This document shows positions 1-11,346 of a DNA stretch of 64,000 nucleotides, in pieces (position 1 is the stretch's first letter; each line of letters starts with the position of its first letter). The notes below the pieces were generated by a model. That model was not told where the DNA came from, made no database searches, and saw only the letters and a list, made by a program, of their open reading frames with translations. This DNA comes from Mugil cephalus (Eukaryota; Chordata; Actinopteri; Mugiliformes; Mugilidae), in NCBI RefSeq assembly GCF_022458985.1, contig NC_061775.1, positions 28,837,201 to 28,901,200 on the forward strand, in the 5' to 3' direction. The position numbers and the translations under genes were made by a program.

Positions 1-207
1 TCCACAAGTTAGTTTGTCTCCGTAGCAACAGGGACACATTCATGTGGACACATGGTGGACAAAGAAAGACGTTCAGTGCAGATTTATTCTCTTGTTCCTG
101 TTTGATCATCAACACTGAAACGCATCAACAGAGATTAAACATGAAGGAGATTTAATCTGGTTAATCTGAATTAATCCACATCAACCTGAGATTAATCTGA
201 TTAAACG
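1..207 (+). repeat. Dispersed repeat, truncated copy at the left edge
   Basis: This sequence matches 2087-2335 with short deletions and the inverted copy near 19015-19210. It lies in an nrdc intron and is cut by the window edge. The shared core contains TTTGTCTCCGTAGCAACAGG and a 3' part rich in GATTAAT. I do not recognise the family. It carries no credible protein and looks like a non-autonomous interspersed element. Confidence 0.75.
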
Positions 208-303
208 ACAGCACTTATATACACACACACAACACACATAAACACATGTACACATACACACAGTGAAGAACAACACTAAGTGAACATGTTGTATTGTTTT
301 CAG

Positions 304-3300
304 TGATGAACCTCGACCAGATTTCTCTCACCTCCAGCAGCCGTTTGACACACCAGCCTTCAATAAACTCTACCGAGGTCACCACCAATACAATCATTAA
401 TAGTTTAATATTGTCATCATTATTATTCATAATAACAGTTTATATTCCAGGTCAGGTTCATTTATGTGATTAGAACATTAAGGAATAATTCAGTTCATCT
501 TTGAATCTCTTCATGTGTTTCAGTCGTTCCTGTGAGAAAAGTTCACGCTCTGAACATCAGCTGGGCCGTTCCTCCACAAGCAAAACACTACAGGTGAGTC
601 TGGTTCTGACCTCCAGGTGAGTCTGGTTCTGATCTCCAGGTGAGTCTGGTTCTGATCTCGTTTCAGAGTGAAACCTCTTCATTATATTTCCTGGTTGATC
701 GGACATGAAGGAGCCGGCAGCATCTTGTCTCTACTCAGGAAGAAGTGAGTCATTAAAACACGATGGATGAGATGAGAGTGATGGAGGAGAGGGGAGGGGA
801 GGAGAGGGGAGAGGAGGAGAGAGGAGGAGAGAGGAGGTGTGGGGAGGAGAGGGGAGGAGAGGGGAGGGGAGGAGAGGAGGGAGGAGAGGGGAGGGGAGGA
901 GAGGAGAGGAGAGGAGAGGGGAGGGGAGGAGAGGGGAGGAGGAGAGAGGAGGAGAAGGGAGGTCATGGTCTTGTCTTGTCCTCCAGGTGTTGGGCTCTGG
1001 CTCTTTTTGGTGGAAACAGTGAAACGGGCTTCGACCAGAACTCCACCTACTCCATCTTCTCCATCTCCATCACCCTCACTGACCAGGGCTACCAGAACTT
1101 CTACCAGGTACCCTGGAGTTCATCACCTGTAACCGTGGCAACAGGTCTGGGGAGCTCTGATTGGTGGAGACGCGTTGGCCACCTCTGATGTTGTGACTGT
1201 TTGTGTGCAGGTAGTTCACTTTGTGTTCCAGTACCTGAAGATGCTGCAGACCCTGGGTCCTCAACAGAGGTTAGCATCAGCATTAGCATCAGCATTAGCA
1301 TCAGCATTAGCATCAGGATTAGCATTAGCATCACGATTAGGATTAGCATCAGGATTAGCATCAGCATCAGGATAAGCATCAGCATTAGCATCAGGATTAG
1401 CATCAGCATTAGGATCAGCATCAGGATTAGCATCAGCATTAGCATCAGGATAAACATCAGGATTAGCATCAGCATTAGCTTCAGGATTAGCATTAGCATG
1501 TTTATAATGTTCCATTGTTGCACTATTCATCACCAGGTTTGTGGTTTTCATCTATTTCATATATTCTGTATATTTGTTCCAGTTGGTTTGTTCTGTTACT
1601 TTTTATGTTGTGGATAATTTCTCTGTTGGCCCTTATTACCTCTTGGGGACAAATAAAGTTTTTCTGGATCTGACCAGTGTGAACCTGCTGGCAAATGCAG
1701 TTAATAATCTGCGGTTAATAATCTTAAAACATTATTTAGTATAAAAGTCTTCAGCCTGTTCTTGTTCCTCTTCTTTCAGGATCTATGAGGAAATTCAGAA
1801 GATTGAAGCCAATGAGTTCCACTATCAGGAGCAGGTATGACTCCATGTGTCAGAGGAGGAAGGAGTTTTCTTTCCAGCTTCAAACAGCACATGAACCAAG
1901 CCAAGCATACGTTAGTCGGGGATTCTGCTAACGCGGCTAACAGCTGGAGACAAACCAAGACAAACCAAGACAAAGACAAGCTGCCAATGCTGCTGCTAAT
2001 ATGTGTCCACTCCTGCAGCCACTGTTCACTGTGAGAGACTGTTCTCAATAAGAAGCGTCAGCTCTCCTCTGGTTGGACAATGTCCACAAGTTAGTTTGTC
2101 TCCGTAGCAACAGGGACACATTCATGTGGACACATGGTGGACAAAGAAAGACACAAAACGTTGCTGAGTTGTGTTGAATCAACACGTTCACTGCAGATAT
2201 ATTCTCTTTTTCCTGGAGTTTGTTTGATCATCAACAATGAAATGAATCAATATAGATTAAACATGAAGGAGATTTAATCTGATTAATTTGATTAATCTGA
2301 ATTAATCCACATCAACCTGAGATTAATCTGATTAAAGGTTTAATGGTTCGAACCTGGTTGAACCTGACCATTCATTAATTATTATACTTGTTAACAGTCT
2401 CTTTAACATCCTGTTGTCATGTTCCTGACAGATGGATCCAATCGAGTTTGTGGAGAACATCTGTGAGAACATGCAGCTGTTCCCTAAACAGGACGTCCTG
2501 ACTGGAGACCAGCTCATGTTTGAGTACGAGCCTCAGGTAGAGTTCACTTTAAAAACGTTTTCACATTCAATCCAGCTTTATACATTTATATCACATCTAA
2601 CGACGATTCAGCCACGTTCAGGTGACCAGTGCTGTGTTGTGTTCAGGTGATCGGTGCTGTGCTGTGTTGTGTTCAGGTGACCAGTGCTGTGTTGTGCTGT
2701 GTTGTGTTCAGGTGACCAGTGTTGTGTTGTGTTCAGGTGATCGGTGTTGTGTTGTGTTGTGTTGTGTTCAGGTGACCAGTGTTGTGTTGTGTTCAGGTGA
2801 TCGGTGCTCCTCTGGCCCTGCTGACCCCAGACAAAGCTAACCTGCTGCTGATGTCTCCAGAGAACGAAGGGCTCTGTGGGCTCAGAGAGAAATGGTTCGG
2901 GACCAGCTACAGCAGCGAAGGTACGTCCAGCTGATCAGCTGATTCAGGAGAGGCTAGCTCTTCCTAGCCTCCCAGCTAACGCCAGTGTTTTGACCCTGAG
3001 ACGTGACGTCAGCCTCCAGTAGATCTTTGTTGAGTAGATGGGTCCTGGTCTCGGTTTAAAACCAGGTGTGTTTGTTTTGTTCATCAGATATCCCAGAGGA
3101 GTGGACTGAGCGTTGGAAGGGAGACTTCGACTTGAACCCTGACCTCCGCCTCCCTGCTGAGAACCAGTTTATTGGTTGGTGTGGACAGACAGAGCTGGAC
3201 CAGGTCCAGGATCAGGTCCTATGTAAATCCAGGTAAATAATGTTGATGTTTCTTCTCGTTCTGCAGCGACAGACTTCTCCCTGAAACCGTCGGACAGTCC

Positions 3301-6300
3301 AGACTCTGAGTTTCCTGTCAGGATCGTTAACGACGAGCGAGGAGGGCTGTGGTACAAGAAGGACAACAAGTTCAAGATCCCCAAAGGTGAGTCTGGCAGC
3401 ACCCAACCCAACGAGGGGTAACGTCCAGGTGTAACGTCCAGGTGTAACGTCCAGGTATAAGTCCAGGTGTAGTCCAGATATAACGTCCAGGTGTAAGTCC
3501 AGATATAACGTCCAGGTGTAAGTCCAGGTATAAGTCCAGGTATAAGTCCACGATATAACGTCCAGGTGTAAGTCCAGGTGTAACATCCAGGTGTAAGTCC
3601 AGGTGTAACATCCAGGTATAAGTCCAGGTGTAACGTCCAGGTGTAAGTCCAGGTGTAACGTCCAGGTATAACGTCCAGGTGTAACATCAAGGTGTAAGTC
3701 CAGGTGTAAGTACAGGTGTAACGTCCAGGTTTAACTCCAGGTGTAACATCCAGGTGTAAGTCCTGATGTAACATCCAGGTGTAACTCCAGGTGTAACATC
3801 CAGGTGTAAGTCCAGGTGTAACGTCCAGGTGTAACATCCAGGTGTAAGTCCAGGTATAAGTCCAGGTGTAACGTCAAGGTGTAACATCCAGGTGTAAGTC
3901 CAGGTGTAACGTCCAGGTGTAACGTCCAGGTATAAGTCCAGGTGTAACGTCCAGGTGTAAGGCCAGGTGTAACGTCCAGGTGTAACATCCAGGTGTAACA
4001 TCCAGGTGTAAGTCCAGGTGTAACGTCCAGGTGTAACATCCAGGTGTAAGCACAGGTGTAACGTCCAGGTGTAACATCCAGGTGTAAGTACAGGTGTAAC
4101 GTCCAGGTATAACGATCGTGTTTGTTATGTAACGACACAAGAAAACCAATGTGGTCTTTCCGTTGATCAAATGTTAAACAGAGGTTTGTTTCAGGCTACA
4201 TCCGCTTCAACCTGATCTCCCCGATGATCCAGAAGAGTCCTGAGAAGTAAGACGACACCCGTTTACATAAGATCCATGAACCAATCAGAGCCTCAGGTTG
4301 TACTGATGGTGAAGAGTGTCTCTCCTCTTCCTCAGTCTGGTCCTCTTCGACCTCTTTGTGAACATCCTGGCTCATAACCTGGCCGAGCCGGCATATGAAG
4401 CCGATGTGGCTCAGCTGGGGTACAAGCTGGTGGCTGGAGAGCATGGCATGGTGGTCCGGCTGAAGGGCTTCAACCACAAGTTACCGGTGAGGAGACGGGG
4501 GGTTGTAGGAGGTGGGACTCAGGTGTAGCCTCCAGGTGTAATGTACAGGTGATGAACCTAAGACCATCATTTTATAACTGACAATATGAAATCCCCCGAG
4601 GGGGTTATAGGAGGTGAGACTTAGACCAGCTGGGACTGAGACCAGGTGAGTCTGAGGGTGCTACATGTGGACTCTCTTGCAGCTGCTGCTGAAGTTGATC
4701 GTGGACCAGTTGTCAGACTTCGAAGCAGAGCCGGGCGTCTTCACCATGTTCTCAGAGCAGCTCAAGAAAACCTACTTCAACATCCTGATCAGGCCGGACC
4801 GGCTGGGCAGGTACGTGGACCAGGACCAGGACCCTGAGGACGAGGACGGGGTCTCTGCCTGTACTCACGTCCTCTTGTTGTATCCTCTGTCTCTGCAGAG
4901 ATGTCCGTCTGCTGGTCCTGGAGCCCTGCCGCTGGTCCCTGGTCCAGAAGTACCAGGTGATCAGCAGAGGACTGAACGTAGACCAGCTCATGAGCTTCAT
5001 CACTGGACTGAAGTCAGAGCTGTATGTGGAGGGGCTGGTCCAGGGCAACTTCACCAGCACGGTAACCGCCTCACTCACTGCATCACTGCATCACTGCATG
5101 ACTCCATCACTACATCACTGCACAACCGGGTCACTGCACTACTGGATCACCACATCACCAGATAACTGCATCACTGCATCACTACATCACTGCATCACTG
5201 GATCACCACATCACTACATCACTGCATCATTACATCACTGCGTCACTACATCCCTGCATCACTACATCACTGCATCATTACATCACTATATCACCAGATC
5301 ACTACATCACTGGATCACTGTGCCACTGCACCAATGGATCATCACATAACCAGATCACTGCATCACCGCATCACTCGATCCCAGCATCACTTCACGCCGC
5401 ATCACTGGATGGTTGCATCAGTGGATCACTGCATCACTACATCACCAGATCACTGCATCACTGGATCACCGGATCATTGCATCACTGCATCACTGCATCG
5501 CCACATCACTACATCACTACATCACTGCATTTCTAAATCCTGTCTCCTCCTCCTGTGTCCTCCTCCTCTGACTGATGGTGTTTCCTCCACCAGGAGTCCA
5601 GGGAGTTTCTGCAGTATTTCACTGAGTGAGTATTTAGTCTTTCAGTCACCATCAGGTCTGAGGGAAACCCCTTTAGACCAGGACCAGGACCAGGTGTGTG
5701 TCTGTGTTCAGGACGCTGCAGTTCCAGCCTCTGCCTGTAGAGGCCCCCGTACTGTTCAGGGTGGTGGAGCTGCCCCAGAAACACCATCTCTGTAAAGTCA
5801 GGTCCCTGAACAAAGGAGACGCCAACTCTGAGGTCACCGTCTACTACCAGGTGAGACCCAGACCAGGTGAGACCCAGACCAGGTCAGACTCAGACCTAAT
5901 GAGACCTAATGAGACTCAGTAGTGTTATTGTGTGTTATTTTGTATGATACAACAAGTAGGTCCGACCAAGCAATATGATTGGTCAATAAGACATTTAGGA
6001 CATGCTCAAATCAGCACTACAGCACAGCTGACTCATCACTAAAAATATTGCTCTGCCAAGTCTGTGGCAACACTGTATCCATCTCCATGGCAACTCTGTA
6101 ACTGTCAGAACTGGAGCAGGAAACGGCTGAAAAATACGCTACAAAATGGATCAGTTTGTTGTTAATTTCGTTACATTTGGTGATCTCAGTTTCGATTAAT
6201 TATATGCTTTATTTTGTTGGTAATTGTTGTATAATCGCAATATAAGTTGCGATTATACAGCGCCCCGGTCCTGACCGCATCACCGTCGTGTTCAAATGAC

Positions 6301-8822
6301 GTTAAAACACACCCTCTCGGATAATATTGCTTAATTAAAGTATATTATAAAGTGTTACTGTGTTTTCCAGTCGGGGCTGAAGCAGGTCAGGGAGCACGCT
6401 CTGATGGAGCTGATGGTGGTGAGTTCATCCAGTTTAGACAAGTCCCAGTAATTCATTATATTTATTGATCCATTATCATATTGATTTATTATATTTATAT
6501 TGTTCAGATGTGACCAGTCAGAATAGTGCTGTGTTTGTGTTGGTAGATGCACATGGAGGAACCCTGCTTCGACTTCCTCAGGACCAAGGAGACCCTGGGG
6601 TGAGTTCCTACTGTGGTGGAAATGTTCCTCTCTGCTGCTGGTGAATAAATAAATAGAGACTTCCGCCGGCCGACAATGGTTTTATTTCTTTAAAGAAAGG
6701 TTAGTCCACACATGAGCAGTGATTGTGAAGAAAGACCCTGAGCTTCTGGCATCCAGCTTTATGGGGTGGATGCCAGTTCTCAGGTGACACCTCCAGGGGT
6801 CTTCAAAGGATTTTACTGCTACACAGGAACCAATGTAGTCTCCTCTGTTAAATATGCAATCAGGATCTTACACTTGAACAGGAGCTGGCACAGTCACCAC
6901 TGCTGTAGTCGAGTTTACATGTGAAGTAAGGTCGATGCCTGTTGATTTCCTGTGGTAGACGCCCTGATAGGTTCAATAGACAGAAACAGTGGATGTTGGG
7001 GAAGGAGAGGAGACAAAGAAGCTTAACTTCCATTACACTACTTACTGGACCAGAACCAGTTCCACCCAGGGCCATGTCCAGGGCCATGTCCATGGTCCCG
7101 GGCCGTGGTCCAGGACTGTGTCCAGGGCCATGTCCATGTCCATGTCCATGGTCCATGTCCATGTCCATGGTCCCGGGCCGTGGTCCAGGACTGTGTCCAG
7201 GGCCGTGTTCTGGGGCCATGTTCTGGGGCCATGGTCTGGGACCACGGTCCAAGCCGTCAGGCAGGGCCATGTCCTGGGCCGTGGTCTGGGGTCGTGGTCC
7301 AGTTCGAACCTTCAGATAACCAATTAACCCTCACTACAAAGTACAAAATAGTTTAAAAATCAACACAAATTAGAAAAGAACAAACCAACAACGACCATCA
7401 TCTTGAGGTTTCATGTCATTAGTTTTGACCTCTGACCTCCAGGTACCAGGTTTACCCGACCTGCAGGAACACTTCGGGGGTTCTGGGGTTCTCCGTCACC
7501 GTGGAAACGCAGGCCACCAAGTTCAGGTGAGAAAAGTTTCTCTATATAGAGGGTATGCATTGACGTAATCCTGAGGCCACGCCCCTTGAGTGGCAAAAAC
7601 ATGGTGAAATGTATCAGAGAGACCAGGAAGATGTGGATTATCAGATCAAATTAAGTTGTTAAATCTAACAAACTAGAGTGGATTTGGAAAAGTGGGTCAG
7701 CCTCAGCCTGGAGACAGTCCTCCAGAACGGAACTAAGAAGTAACTTAAGGTACGACTTCATCTAAAAATACAGCATAAATTAATATTAGCTGACACTAAA
7801 TGAACCACAACACCAGTTTTCTGTGTCTGGACTCCAGTTGTTTCTTCTAATGCAGTGAAACATTTACTTCTCTGTTCTCTGGCAGATAAGTGTAAATATA
7901 TCTGTAAATATATCTCTGACTACTTTTCAGATTTGTTGGTTCAGTCAATCACACAACAGCTCTTCACCTTTTTTAAATTAATTTTAGATGCTATTAATGC
8001 TGCTAATCTCACTTCCTGCCGCTCTGTGGCCGTAACCATGGAGACGTCACTGGCTGCGACATCACATACCCTCTGTTCTCTATATTTTATTTTATTATTT
8101 CTTCTTGTTGGTCCCCCTTCCTGGTCCAGCTCTGAGTTTGTGGAGGAGAAGATCGAGGAGTTCTTGGGGGTCTTCGGGGACTGTCTGGTGGCTCTGAGTG
8201 ACGATGCGTTCAGGAACCAGGTGACTTCGCTCATTAAGCTGAAGGAGTGTGAGGACTCTCATCTGGGAGAGGAGGTGGACCGGAACTGGTTTGAGGTCCT
8301 CACCCAGCAGTACGTCTTCAACCGGCTCAGCAAGGAGGTCAGTCCTGGTCCTGGTCCTCATCTTAATCCTGGCCCTGGTCTTAGTATTAGTCTGAGTCCT
8401 GGTCCTGATCCCGGTCCCGGTCCCGGTCCTGGTCCGGGTGGTGTGTAACCTGCCTCTGTTTCCTGCAGGTGGAGGCCTTGAAGCTGTTCTGTCAGGAGGA
8501 TCTGGTCCAGTGGTTCCTGGACCTCAGAACCAGGTCCAGGAAGCTCAGCGTCCACGTGAGTTTAGACCACCAAAACCAGACCACTTACTGTGAGAGCCAC
8601 GCCCCCAATGATTCTGTTTCCTGATAGGTTGTTGGGTTTGGGGTGGAGGAGGGTGACCCTGCCCCCTCAGACCAGAGCCCCGCCCCCTCCTCCTCCTCCT
8701 ATGGGGAGGTGAGTCTGAGTTTCCTGCCGGCCTCGTCACTCCAGGACGTCACGATCATCTCTGACATCAAAGCGTTCACCTCCACCCTCCCCCTCCACCC
8801 CTACCACAAAGTCCTCCACTAG
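304..8822 (+). CDS. nrdc: Nardilysin, C-terminal two thirds (5' part outside window)
   Basis: Nardilysin is an M16-family zinc metalloendopeptidase that cleaves before basic residues at dibasic sites and also acts as a co-factor for ectodomain shedding. Twenty-two exons join in one frame for 743 residues: 304-377, 524-593, 667-744, 987-1107, 1211-1269, 1780-1834, 2432-2536, 2797-2920, 3088-3174, 3267-3386, 4195-4246, 4336-4486, 4683-4810, 4899-5061, 5594-5625, 5712-5850, 6371-6418, 6547-6599, 7443-7526, 8130-8337, 8469-8555, 8628-8822 (TAG). Diagnostic stretches include [87 protein letters not shown] and [20 protein letters not shown]. These identify nardilysin rather than insulin-degrading enzyme. 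The HxxEH zinc site and acidic insert belong to the upstream, unseen part. Most longer introns carry tandem repeats. Start and promoter are not in the window. The gene identity is firm; individual borders are by eye. Confidence 0.95.
781..960 (+). repeat. Purine-rich GGAGAGGGGAGG tandem repeat
   Basis: This is an almost pure G/A stretch built from GGAGAGG and GGGGAGGA words in the nrdc intron between exons 667-744 and 987-1107. The strand is nearly devoid of pyrimidines, so all apparent open frames are repeat artefacts. Confidence 0.85.
1264..1500 (+). repeat. AGCATC/AGCATT 6- and 12-base tandem repeat
   Basis: Alternating hexamers TTAGCA and TCAGCA/TCAGGA fill the start of the nrdc intron that follows exon 1211-1269. 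The array begins within a few bases of the 5' splice site. Opposing open frames here are low-complexity artefacts. Confidence 0.85.
1840..2335 (+). repeat. Dispersed repeat, most complete copy
   Basis: About 0.5 kb in the nrdc intron between exons 1780-1834 and 2432-2536. The 5' part (from about 1850) is shared, inverted, with 19000-19445. The 3' part (2087-2335) is shared in direct orientation with the window start. Family unknown; probably a non-autonomous mobile element, because three copies occur in 20 kb. No terminal inverted repeat or target duplication was pinned down. Confidence 0.75.
2606..2796 (+). repeat. Tandem repeat containing copies of the splice acceptor
   Basis: Units of roughly 25-35 bases read TTGTGTTCAG followed by GTGATCGGTG or GTGACCAGTG. 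The last unit is the genuine 3' splice site and first bases of nrdc exon 2797-2920 (CAG, then GTGATCGGTGCTCC). The array therefore looks like expansion of the intron-exon junction. Confidence 0.85.
3410..4112 (+). repeat. Minisatellite GTAACGTCCAG / GTAAGTCCAG, 11-12-base units
   Basis: About 60 units fill most of the nrdc intron between exons 3267-3386 and 4195-4246. Units alternate between GTAACGTCCAGGT, GTAACATCCAGGT and GTAAGTCCAGGT. Long minus-strand frames with TWTYTW-like repeats are artefacts. Many units carry GTAAGT, which resembles a 5' splice site. Confidence 0.9.
5065..5535 (+). repeat. CATCACTGCATCACTACATC minisatellite
   Basis: Roughly 10-base units (CATCACTGCA, CATCACTACA, GATCACTG, GATCACCA) follow directly after the donor of nrdc exon 4899-5061 and fill most of that intron. 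Confidence 0.9.
6600..7442 (+). repeat. nrdc intron with unclassified spacer and GGCCATGTCC minisatellite
   Basis: The intron between exons 6547-6599 and 7443-7526. Bases 7060-7290 are built from CCATGTCCATGGTC and CCGGGCCGTGGTCCAGGACT words and give overlapping spurious frames on both strands. Bases 6620-6850 are more complex, contain no recognisable coding domain, and may be an old interspersed repeat. Confidence 0.6.
7527..8129 (+). other. nrdc intron, no feature recognised
   Basis: An AT-richer intron between exons 7443-7526 and 8130-8337. An open frame runs through its 3' half into the exon only because no stop interrupts it; the exon start is set by the acceptor CTGGTCCAG at 8121-8129 and by the reading phase. 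I see no RNA gene, repeat or other feature. Confidence 0.5.
8338..8440 (+). repeat. CCTGGTCCTGGT hexamer repeat
   Basis: (CCTGGT)n-like sequence occupies the short nrdc intron between exons 8130-8337 and 8469-8555. Confidence 0.8.
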
Positions 8823-9044
8823 GCCCCACCCACCACAGGGATGGTAACCACGGCAACCACTCCGTCGTCATCCTTCTCTTCATCCTTTTCTTCTTCTCTT
8901 CTTATTCTGTGTGAGTGGTTGTAATAATGCTGCGTTCAGGTCCTGCCGGGAAAACCCCTGATGGATTTAGATGTAGCCAGCTGTGGAATAATGATAAATC
9001 CCAGGGGCATTGAATGCAGCGTTTAGACTCAGGGCTCTGTCAGA

Positions 9045-9050
9045 AATAAA
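9045..9050 (+). terminator. Poly(A) signal AATAAA for nrdc
   Basis: A canonical AATAAA lies 223 bases past the nrdc stop codon and is followed by a GT/T-rich stretch (CACGTGTATGTTAATT). This is the nearest plausible 3' end for the transcript. Confidence 0.65.
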
Positions 9051-9111
9051 CACGTGTATGTTAATTAGTCACGTTCATGTTTTGTTGCTTTAATTTCACC
9101 CTTAACCTCTG

Positions 9112-9298
9112 GACTCCAGAGTCTAGTGGGTCCAGAGTCTAGTGTCCCAGAGTCTAGTGGGTCCAGAGTCTAGTGGGTCCAGAGTCTAGTGGGTCCAGAG
9201 TCTAGTGTCCCAGAGTCTAGTGGGTCCAGAGTCTAGTGGGTCCAGAGTCTAGTGGTCTTAGAGTCTAGTGGGTCCAGAGTCTAGTGTCCCAGAGTCTG
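9112..9298 (+). repeat. 16-base minisatellite GTGGGTCCAGAGTCTA
   Basis: About a dozen units, some with GTCCC in place of GGGTCC, lie downstream of nrdc. Confidence 0.9.
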
Positions 9299-9734
9299 AC
9301 TCCTGGTCCCTGGTTTGGTTTCATTCTTTCAGCTCAACTTTACAAACTGTGTGAACACGTTGGAGCTAAAACCAGACTAGAACCATCAGATCCAGGAGGA
9401 ACAAGTTAGAAAACCACAAACATGTTGAACCAACCATTTCTAGAACTTAGAATGTAAATCTAACCTGGACATTTCTAAAGCTGATCAACACATTTACTTA
9501 TTTACAACTATTTCCATTAAAACTATTTAGGACCATGTCCACAACTATCAGGTGTCCAATCAGTAATAATGTCTAAATGTCTCTAAACTGTCTCCTGTCT
9601 CCATAGACTGAATATAGCCTCACTGTTGCTTAGCAACCACTGACACATCATGTCCTGATTGGCTGATGGATGCATGTCTCCACCAATAGGAAAGGGGCTG
9701 TCATGTTGTGTTTCTTTCTATCATGTTCTATGTG

Positions 9735-9968
9735 TGTAGCTGGCTAGCTCCTCCTGCTAGCTCTCTCCTCCTGCTAGCTCTCTCCTCCTGCTAGCTCTCT
9801 CCTCTTACTAGCTCTCTCCTCCTGCTAGCTCTCTCCTCTTGCTAGCTCTCTCCTCTTGCTAGCTCCCTCCTCCTGCTAGCTCTCTCCTTCTGCTAGCTCC
9901 CTCCTCCTGCTAGCTCCCTCCTCCTGCTAGCTCTCTCCTCCTGCTAGCTCTCTCCTCTTGTTAGCGTT
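9735..9968 (+). repeat. 17-base minisatellite CTGCTAGCTCTCTCCTC
   Basis: About 13 tandem units with minor CTCTTG and CTCCTT variants, in the nrdc-dbt spacer. Confidence 0.9.
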
Positions 9969-10539
9969 TTCCTCCATGAACCAAACATGACGACAATATT
10001 CAGGAAAAAGACTCAGTTATTTAGAACCAGTCTAGTTTTACTTGGTCTAGAAACACTAGTTAAAAACTGATCAATAGGCTGAAGTTTCTACTGAAGTAGA
10101 AACAGAGACTCAGTGACTAGCGTCTTGATGCTACGTCGTCTTAAACTGGTCATGTGACTCTAGAGGGTTAAAGAATTAAAGGGGACCGTTAATTTTCATG
10201 GTGTAATCTGTAACTCAACCACCAGATGTCAGCACATGCTCAACTCTGGTCCTTTAACTGCCTCATCTGGACCTGGACCTGGACCTGGACCTGGACCTGG
10301 TCCTGGATCTTCCTCATCTGGACGTGGATCTTTTATTTCATCTTTTGCCTTCAGCTGATCTCAGTGTTTTAGAATTAAATAAATGAACAAATATGAAAAT
10401 GTACTGAATAAAGTTTGAGAACATTGTAGTTGTATCAATATTATTAACACTAGATAGAACATATGTGGTGCCTTTAAATGTCTGTACAGAGAAGATGGGA
10501 CTTAATTTATCCCTGTGGGGAAATTAGGCTGAGGACAAG

Positions 10540-10540
<1 letters not shown>
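9969..10540 (+). other. nrdc-dbt intergenic spacer
   Basis: Mostly unique AT-rich sequence with a short GGACCT hexamer run near 10260-10300 and an AATAAA near 10407. No exon with splice borders and no recognisable protein was found. Confidence 0.5.
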
Positions 10541-10775
<235 letters not shown>

Positions 10776-10982
10776 GAGGGGACGCCTATAGTCCTGACTG
10801 TCTCAGTCTCTCAGATTATACAATGTCTTCCTTTGTCCAGAGTACGTCCCAGGACGGAGCTCAGTGTCTTTATCGCTTTGTCCAGTGTGTTTCCAGTCTC
10901 TCTGCGACTCCACCAGCAAAAAAGTATCATAAAAGGTCCTGCGTAGTGTCCTGTCCACCCTGAAGGACCTCAGTGTCCTCAG

Positions 10983-11052
10983 CTTATCTTATCTTATCTT
11001 ATCTTATCTTATCTTATCTTATCTTATCTTATCTTATCTTATCTTATCTTTT
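10983..11052 (+). repeat. (CTTAT)n microsatellite
   Basis: About 14 copies of TTATC in tandem, some 300 bases upstream of the dbt start codon. Confidence 0.95.
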
Positions 11053-11159
11053 AGTTAATATTAATATAAAGTTCAGGTGTAAAGTTGATATTTACACAGT
11101 AGTAGTTAGTAAAAACTAAAAAACAAATTGAAGCGGAATTTATTCCAGCTGCTGCAGTT

Positions 11160-11346
11160 CTCCTGGCGGCCGCGGGGGGGCCTAGTGACGTCGCTGTTCC
11201 CTCACAGCTCCCTGTGACAGAGAAGAAGAAGAAGACCGCTCTACGATTGGCTGAGGAAAGGCATGTGCTCTCTGATTGGCTAAGGAGAGGGGAGGATAGC
11301 GGCCACTGCCCTCTGATTGGCTGAGGGGAGGGGTGGATGATCAAAG
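11160..11346 (+). promoter_or_regulatory. dbt promoter with three inverted CCAAT boxes
   Basis: GATTGGCT motifs (inverted CCAAT, the NF-Y consensus) have their ATTGG at 11246, 11275 and 11316, with similar flanks. No TATA box is evident and the region holds a short GC-rich patch (GGCGGCCGCGGGGGGG). The start codon lies inside AAGATGGCGGC (11344-11354), which matches the YY1 consensus. This is the pattern of a TATA-less housekeeping promoter. Factor binding is inferred. Confidence 0.6.

Noticed and set aside
3169-4170. Minus-strand proteins with repeated TWTYTWML units
   Set aside because: Artefacts of the nrdc intron minisatellite.
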